Part shown: one piece after another, positions 59,867 through 64,000 of the stretch
How positions within the stretch are numbered: position 1 is the first letter of the stretch
Layout: every line of letters starts with the position of its first letter
NCBI RefSeq assembly: GCF_947179015.1
Contig: NZ_CAMXCM010000001.1
Coordinates: 1-64,000 of the forward strand
DNA from: Commensalibacter communis
GTDB lineage: Bacteria > Pseudomonadota > Alphaproteobacteria > Acetobacterales > Acetobacteraceae
Reading direction: 5' to 3'
Length of the DNA: 64,000 bases
The notes under the pieces: model-generated
Seen by the model: only the letters and a program-made list of their open reading frames with translations
Databases searched by the model: none
Told to the model about the DNA's origin: nothing
Program-made: the position numbers and the translations under genes

Positions 59867-59929
59867 TGCTGATCCACCATGTTTTTTGAGAATATGTTCG
59901 TAAGAATTTTTTAATGAAAGTAAAGATAT

Positions 59930-60385
59930 TTAAATTTGTTTTTTGTCGGTATAAGTTAAATATAATAACGGATAAGGTCTATTTTGCTGGTCATGGTCTG
60001 TACGATGTGTTTGTTGAAAGCCTAGATGTTTGTAAAAATCAACGGCTTGAGTATTCTGTTCGTTAACAGTGGTTGTTAAATGAGCATGCTGTGATAAAGC
60101 GTGCGCAATCAGTGCCTTGCCAATGCCTTGTTTACGCAAAGTATGGTTAATAAATAAGGCTTCTATATGATTTTCGTTTAAAATCATAAAACCAATAATT
60201 TCTTTTTGTGAGTTTATTGCTAAAATAACTGGTATATTGGGTATAAAAGAAGAAAGCTCTTGATGGATAAGATGAAAGTCTTCATTTGATAAAAAATGAT
60301 GGGTTGCTTTAACCGTATCATGCCATAGATTAATAATAGCTTGGCTATCTGATGGTGTTGATCGACGAATAGTAATGGTCATCAT
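59930..60385 (-). CDS. GNAT-family N-acetyltransferase
   Basis: 151 residues with the acetyl-CoA-binding segment NHTLRKQGIGKALIAHAL (about 88-105) and C-terminal VNEQNTQAVDFYKHLGFQQ, both typical of GNAT proteins. The substrate cannot be inferred. Two ATG codons are adjacent at the start, with AAAGG upstream. It is divergent from the rhodanese gene. Confidence 0.85.
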   Translation of the reverse strand: MMTITIRRSTPSDSQAIINLWHDTVKATHHFLSNEDFHLIHQELSSFIPNIPVILAINSQKEIIGFMILNENHIEALFINHTLRKQGIGKALIAHALSQHAHLTTTVNEQNTQAVDFYKHLGFQQTHRTDHDQQNRPYPLLYLTYTDKKQI

Positions 60386-60471
60386 AATGCCTTTGATTCT
60401 TTTTAAGGTAGTATTGGATATTATCGTGTTTAATGCGTTTTATAAATTTATTATTGAGTAAGGACTTTAAA

Positions 60472-60882
60472 ATGATTGATGAAAAAACACCAACTGAAAC
60501 ATGGGATCAGTTAAAGAATAACGAGAATACGGTGTTAATTGATGTTCGTACGCCTCAAGAGTGGCAACAAATAGGTTATCCTGACCTATCATCTTTGAAT
60601 AAAAATATTTTAAAGATCAGTGTCCAAAATATTTACGGGGAACGAAATAATAATTTCATATCAGATTTGACAGAAGCTGGTTTAAAACCAGAACAAACAC
60701 TTTATTTTGTCTGTAGATCTGGCAAGCGCAGTATGCTTGCAGCGATGCTTGCGCAACAAGCAGGGTTTTCCCATGTTATTAATGTGCAAGATGGATTTGA
60801 AGGTCCAGCAGATCAAACTGGTCGGACGGGAAGTATCGCTGGATGGTTGGCTGAAAAGCTGCCTGCAATTCAGCCAATATAA
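60472..60882 (+). CDS. Rhodanese-like sulfurtransferase
   Basis: 136 residues, single rhodanese domain. The active-site loop is CRSGKRSMLAAML (Cys near residue 83), with VLIDVRTPQEW at the N-terminus and GFSHVINVQDGFEG near 103. It may transfer sulfane sulfur. ATG 60472 has AAGGA seven bases upstream, so the in-frame ATG at 60433 is unlikely to be used. It ends 6 bases from the convergent lipoprotein gene. Confidence 0.88.
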   Translation: MIDEKTPTETWDQLKNNENTVLIDVRTPQEWQQIGYPDLSSLNKNILKISVQNIYGERNNNFISDLTEAGLKPEQTLYFVCRSGKRSMLAAMLAQQAGFSHVINVQDGFEGPADQTGRTGSIAGWLAEKLPAIQPI

Positions 60883-60887
60883 TTTAA

Positions 60888-61781
60888 TTATTTATGTGAT
60901 GCTGTTTCAGCATCATATAAAACTTCTAGAACAGCACACCAAGGGTAACGAGTATCATAGCTGGTTCCATTTGGATCAGCTAATTTTCCTGATGAATCAA
61001 CAGGAACATGGGTTAGAGCAACAGAATCGTCAACATTTCCCCCAATAATACTGATTTGACGCCCAAAAGGTTGTCCATTTTCATTAACAGCAACGACAAT
61101 TCCACAATGTGCAGGGAACATATACCCTGTTGGTAAGCTAGAGAAACGGATACTATCTCTGTTTTTGCCACGTGCAGTGCAAATCATATCGCCAAGTTTA
61201 GGCGCATAATTTGCTGGATCTTGGGCACGTAGAATCTGAGATTCGCCAGAGGCTGCCGCATTGATATAAGTGGAATGGTTAGGTGAATAAGGGAAACGAT
61301 TATTTGCACCTGCAATACGCATAACGTAAGATAAGAATGCAGCAGACCATGCATAATGTCCGTCATTACGGAAATTAAAGGTGCTGCCATTTGAATTATG
61401 TTTACCTGTATAACTGCCTTCGGACATGCCTGGATCCATACCAATCCACCAATATTCGCCAACACGCTGCCATAAACCTGGCATCCGTTCTGCTTTGAAA
61501 TCTGGAACTTCTGGTTCAGGATGTTGTAATGGATCGTAATCTGCAACAGGTTGACCAAATAAACGCCATTCACGCAAAGCGATCGCAACAGCTTCTTGTC
61601 TTGCAAAAGGTTCAAAATTGTTGGTGGCAAAATCAGGTACACGATCATCATAATATGACCGTTGTTGAGGCGAAGTCCCCCCTGGATTTGTTTGAATTGG
61701 TTGATTAGAGGGACCACCACAAGCGGTTAAAAATCCCAATAGAATGAACGGTGACAACTTACGAATCATGTTTGTATTCAA
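60888..61781 (-). CDS. DUF2272-type lipoprotein
   Basis: 297 residues with a lipoprotein signal and lipobox LTAC (Cys near 21). The C-terminal two thirds carry DUF2272-like features: WQRVGEYWWIGMDP near 106, HYAWSAAFLSYVMRIAGA near 144, and GDMICTARG plus HCGIVVAV further on, a fold related to CHAP/NlpC hydrolases. ATG 61769 is a possible shorter start. Function is unknown; envelope location is likely. Confidence 0.75.
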   Translation of the reverse strand: MNTNMIRKLSPFILLGFLTACGGPSNQPIQTNPGGTSPQQRSYYDDRVPDFATNNFEPFARQEAVAIALREWRLFGQPVADYDPLQHPEPEVPDFKAERMPGLWQRVGEYWWIGMDPGMSEGSYTGKHNSNGSTFNFRNDGHYAWSAAFLSYVMRIAGANNRFPYSPNHSTYINAAASGESQILRAQDPANYAPKLGDMICTARGKNRDSIRFSSLPTGYMFPAHCGIVVAVNENGQPFGRQISIIGGNVDDSVALTHVPVDSSGKLADPNGTSYDTRYPWCAVLEVLYDAETASHK

Positions 61782-62006
61782 TCATCTTATAAATAAGGCG
61801 TTAACAGATATGAAGAATGTATTAATAAGCACTCTTGTGTAAAATAGTTTTTGCTTTTTTAAAATCATTTTTATTTATGAGAACACAGCATTATAAAAGG
61901 ATTGTTGCTTTTTAGCACTTTAATATATGATAAACGATTATATTCTACCTGATCATCAGGTGTTTTATAACTTTTTTTTAATTTATTGATAGTTAAGGTT
62001 TTTTTC

Positions 62007-62828
62007 ATGATTGTAGCTCGTACTCTACAAGAATTTTTACAGGCCAGAGCTGGGTTCAACGATTATTCTGTTGCACTCGTTCCGACAATGGGTGCGTTGC
62101 ATGAAGGGCATATGGCCTTGGTAAAACGTGCCAAGGAGCTATCCCATTATTGTATTGTAACGATATTTGTTAATCAATTACAATTTGACCAGCAAGAAGA
62201 TTTTACCCGTTATCCAAAAACAGAAGAACAAGATATTCGATTATTAGAGCAACATCACGTTGATTTGGTCTGGTTGCCAAGGGTAGGAGATATCTATCCT
62301 AAAGATTTTGCTACACATATTACAGTTGGTGGCCCTTCTTTGTTATGGGAAGGAGAAAAAAGACCAGGACATTTTTCAGGGGTTGCGACGGTTGTTTATC
62401 GTTTATTTTCCTTGATAAAACCTCATATTGCTTGTTTCGGAGAGAAAGATTGGCAGCAACTACAAGTAATCCATAGAATGGTCGAAGATTTGAATATACC
62501 TATTTCAATTTTTGGTGTGCCAATTGTCCGAGAAACTGACGGACTTGCAAAATCGTCTCGGAATCGTTTCTTATCACAAGAAGATCATCAGAAATCTGCA
62601 TTATTATATAAAGTGTTAAAGCGTAGCCATCAAAGATTATTGAACGGTGAGGTCGTTGCAGAAGTTTTACAAGATGCTGTGCAACAATTATCAGACAATG
62701 GATTTGAGGTGGATTATTTTAATGCTGTAGATGGTCAATCTTTATGTAGAATTACAGAATGGCAACAAAATGCACGATTAATTACGGCAGCCAAGTTGGG
62801 ATCTGTCCGCCTATTGGATAATATATAA
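62007..62828 (+). CDS. panC: Pantothenate synthetase
   Basis: 273 residues of the nucleotidyl-transferase fold. The HIGH-like motif is PTMGALHEGH (26-35), FGEKDWQQLQVI is near 148, and the KMSKS-like loop is LAKSSRNRFLS near 182. It joins pantoate and beta-alanine. ATG 62007 with AAGG eight bases upstream is the preferred start; a TTG at 61986 adds seven residues. panB and panD are not in the window. Confidence 0.95.
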   Translation: MIVARTLQEFLQARAGFNDYSVALVPTMGALHEGHMALVKRAKELSHYCIVTIFVNQLQFDQQEDFTRYPKTEEQDIRLLEQHHVDLVWLPRVGDIYPKDFATHITVGGPSLLWEGEKRPGHFSGVATVVYRLFSLIKPHIACFGEKDWQQLQVIHRMVEDLNIPISIFGVPIVRETDGLAKSSRNRFLSQEDHQKSALLYKVLKRSHQRLLNGEVVAEVLQDAVQQLSDNGFEVDYFNAVDGQSLCRITEWQQNARLITAAKLGSVRLLDNI

Positions 62829-62838
62829 GAGAATTAAA

Positions 62839-62870
62839 AAAACCTTGTTATAAAAAACAAGGTTTTAAAA
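62839..62870. terminator. Terminator between panC and dksA
   Basis: Stem AAAACCTTGTT/AACAAGGTTTT with loop ATAAAA; the stronger U-run is on the minus strand, so it mainly serves dksA. Confidence 0.75.
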
Positions 62871-62888
62871 AGCGATCTGGGGCTAAGA

Positions 62889-63320
62889 TCAGTCTACGGG
62901 AAGATCATCTCGGTAGATTTTTTCTTTTCTCTCATGCATTTCTTGTGCTTCGATAGACAAAGTTGCAACTGGGCGTGCTTCCAGCCGTTTTAAACTGATT
63001 GGTTCGCCAGTCACTTCGCAATAACCATAGGTGCCATCTTCAATTTTTCTTAGCGCATGTTCAATTTTTGAGAGTAATTTTCTTGCGCGATCATGCGTTC
63101 TTAATTCTAATGCACGGTCTGTTTCAGAGCTGGCCCGATCATTTAGATCAATGTCAGCGGGTCGGTCTTGAGAGAGATGGTTTAATGCTTCGTTTGAGTC
63201 GTTTAGAATAGAAGCTCGCCATGCTTCTAATTTTGCCTTAAAGTATGCGAGTTGACGAGGGTTCATAAACTCTTCGTCATCAGAAGGTTGGTAGTCATTT
63301 TTCAATGAAATCGTGTTCAT
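62889..63320 (-). CDS. dksA: RNA polymerase-binding transcription factor DksA
   Basis: 143 residues. A long coiled-coil (about 25-95) with the conserved DxxDRA-type tip (DLNDRASSETDRA near 58-70) is followed by the C-terminal globular part with YGYCEVTGEPISLKRLEARP. Only Cys101 of the four zinc ligands of E. coli DksA remains, which is common in Alphaproteobacteria. DksA acts with ppGpp on rRNA and amino-acid promoters. Confidence 0.93.
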   Translation of the reverse strand: MNTISLKNDYQPSDDEEFMNPRQLAYFKAKLEAWRASILNDSNEALNHLSQDRPADIDLNDRASSETDRALELRTHDRARKLLSKIEHALRKIEDGTYGYCEVTGEPISLKRLEARPVATLSIEAQEMHERKEKIYRDDLPVD

Positions 63321-63558
63321 ATATTTAAGTACCTACTTTTTGCATATAGTAAAAATTGATAGATATTGAAAATTACCCTTACTCTTTGTTTTTTAAGGGT
63401 TATAATATCAACCGAACCTTACGCCAAGAAAAAAATGTACTTTCAATTAAAAAAATTTTAATCTACGAAATATACAAGACAAATATATCAGTTATATTCA
63501 CTTTTATTACGAATATTTTAAGTATTTATTAATTAGATGTTGAATTGTATCGTTTTTT

Positions 63559-64000
63559 TTAAACAAAGCCCATTTTGTTTAAAAATTCTCTACTGGCTTT
63601 GACATCTTGTAAACTTCCATCAGCATGACGAGGATCTCTTTCTTGTTCAATGGTTATAAATCCTTCGTATTTAATTTGTTTCAACATAGTGTAAATGGAT
63701 GGATAGTCCAATATGCCCTGACCAATTGGGCACATAACGCCTTTGGCACAAGCATCAAAGAAACGTATTTTTTCTTGCATGATGTTATGAAAGACAGACA
63801 AATTAATATCTTTAAAATGAATATAATCGATACGCTCTTGATAGTGTAAAAGCGTTTTAACTGGATCCATTCCAGCATAATATGTATGACCTGTATCAAT
63901 ACATAATCCAGCAGTTTGAGAATCAACATCTTGGACTATTTTTTCAATTTCGTCTGAAAATTCGATATATCCACCTGCGTGTGGGTGAATAACAGTACGT
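63559..64000 (-). CDS. Sugar phosphate isomerase/epimerase or inosose dehydratase (IolE-like), 5' end outside window
   Basis: The open minus-strand frame runs to the window edge, so only the C-terminal 146 residues or so are seen. It belongs to the xylose-isomerase-like TIM-barrel family: metal-ligand segments TVIHPHAGGYIEF, GLCIDTGHTYYAGMDP, YIHFKDINL and FITIEQERDP are all present. HPHAGG and DTGH-YYAG-DP fit myo-inosose-2 dehydratase (IolE) and related enzymes best. The start is not in the window, and no other inositol gene is visible to confirm the role. Confidence 0.8.
   Translation of the reverse strand, partial: RTVIHPHAGGYIEFSDEIEKIVQDVDSQTAGLCIDTGHTYYAGMDPVKTLLHYQERIDYIHFKDINLSVFHNIMQEKIRFFDACAKGVMCPIGQGILDYPSIYTMLKQIKYEGFITIEQERDPRHADGSLQDVKASREFLNKMGFV

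Noticed and set aside
62889-63320. DksA missing three of four zinc cysteines
   Set aside because: Looks odd against E. coli but is the common form in Alphaproteobacteria, so not a finding.

Overview
The window looks like a chromosomal segment of an acetic acid bacterium (Alphaproteobacteria, Acetobacteraceae). Pointers are the hopanoid genes (hpnH, hpnI, hpnJ, hpnK, hpnM with dxs), an OprB-type sugar porin, the cell-cycle regulator GcrA, a split-style F1 ATP synthase operon (atpHAGDC without Fo genes), an AddAB recombination operon and an alphaproteobacterial DksA. The sequence is very AT-rich for that family, which best fits an insect-associated genus such as Commensalibacter. This is inference from gene content and base composition; no database was searched.

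Layout. 1-6.3 kb: an initiator tRNA, then over 1 kb of AT-rich DNA without genes, a three-gene cassette (FAD-dependent CreE/FzmM-like enzyme, 12-helix membrane protein, convergent nitronate monooxygenase) and another gene-poor kilobase. This is the most accessory-looking part. 6.3-13.1 kb: MarC-type membrane protein, OprB porin, small lipoprotein, tRNA-Thr and the pqiABC envelope lipid-transport operon. 13.1-16 kb: nusG and secE, tRNA-Trp, tRNA-Gly and two small genes that appear broken. 16.3-21.4 kb: F1 ATP synthase operon. 21.4-31.9 kb: queF, a glycosyltransferase, rnd, gcrA, bactofilin, an adenosine-kinase-like PfkB protein, typA/bipA, a secreted His/Lys-rich protein, alr and a ferredoxin-NADP reductase. 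32.1-39.6 kb: tsaE-addB-addA-trxA. 39.6-47.6 kb: hopanoid side-chain genes with dxs, and divergent hpnH. 47.7-64 kb: a broken immunity-like gene, aspA, a CNNM/CorC-type protein, lytic transglycosylase, UDG-like protein, TPR protein, ispE, a YqaA-type membrane protein, an EnvZ/OmpR-type two-component pair, acetyltransferase, rhodanese, lipoprotein, panC, dksA and the end of a sugar isomerase/inosose dehydratase gene.

How it fits together. Dxs and IspE supply isoprenoid precursors; HpnH starts the hopanoid side chain and HpnI/HpnK/HpnJ decorate it, while HpnM and PqiABC are envelope lipid-trafficking components. Many neighbouring genes converge on shared hairpin terminators.

The points most worth a second look are the AT-rich redox cassette beside the initiator tRNA, three small genes each interrupted by one apparent mutation (a T7 frameshift and two in-frame TAA codons), the repeated ACACAAT/ATTGTGT inverted repeats beside the cassette, the palindrome between dxs and hpnH, and nusG ending in a terminator instead of running into ribosomal protein genes.
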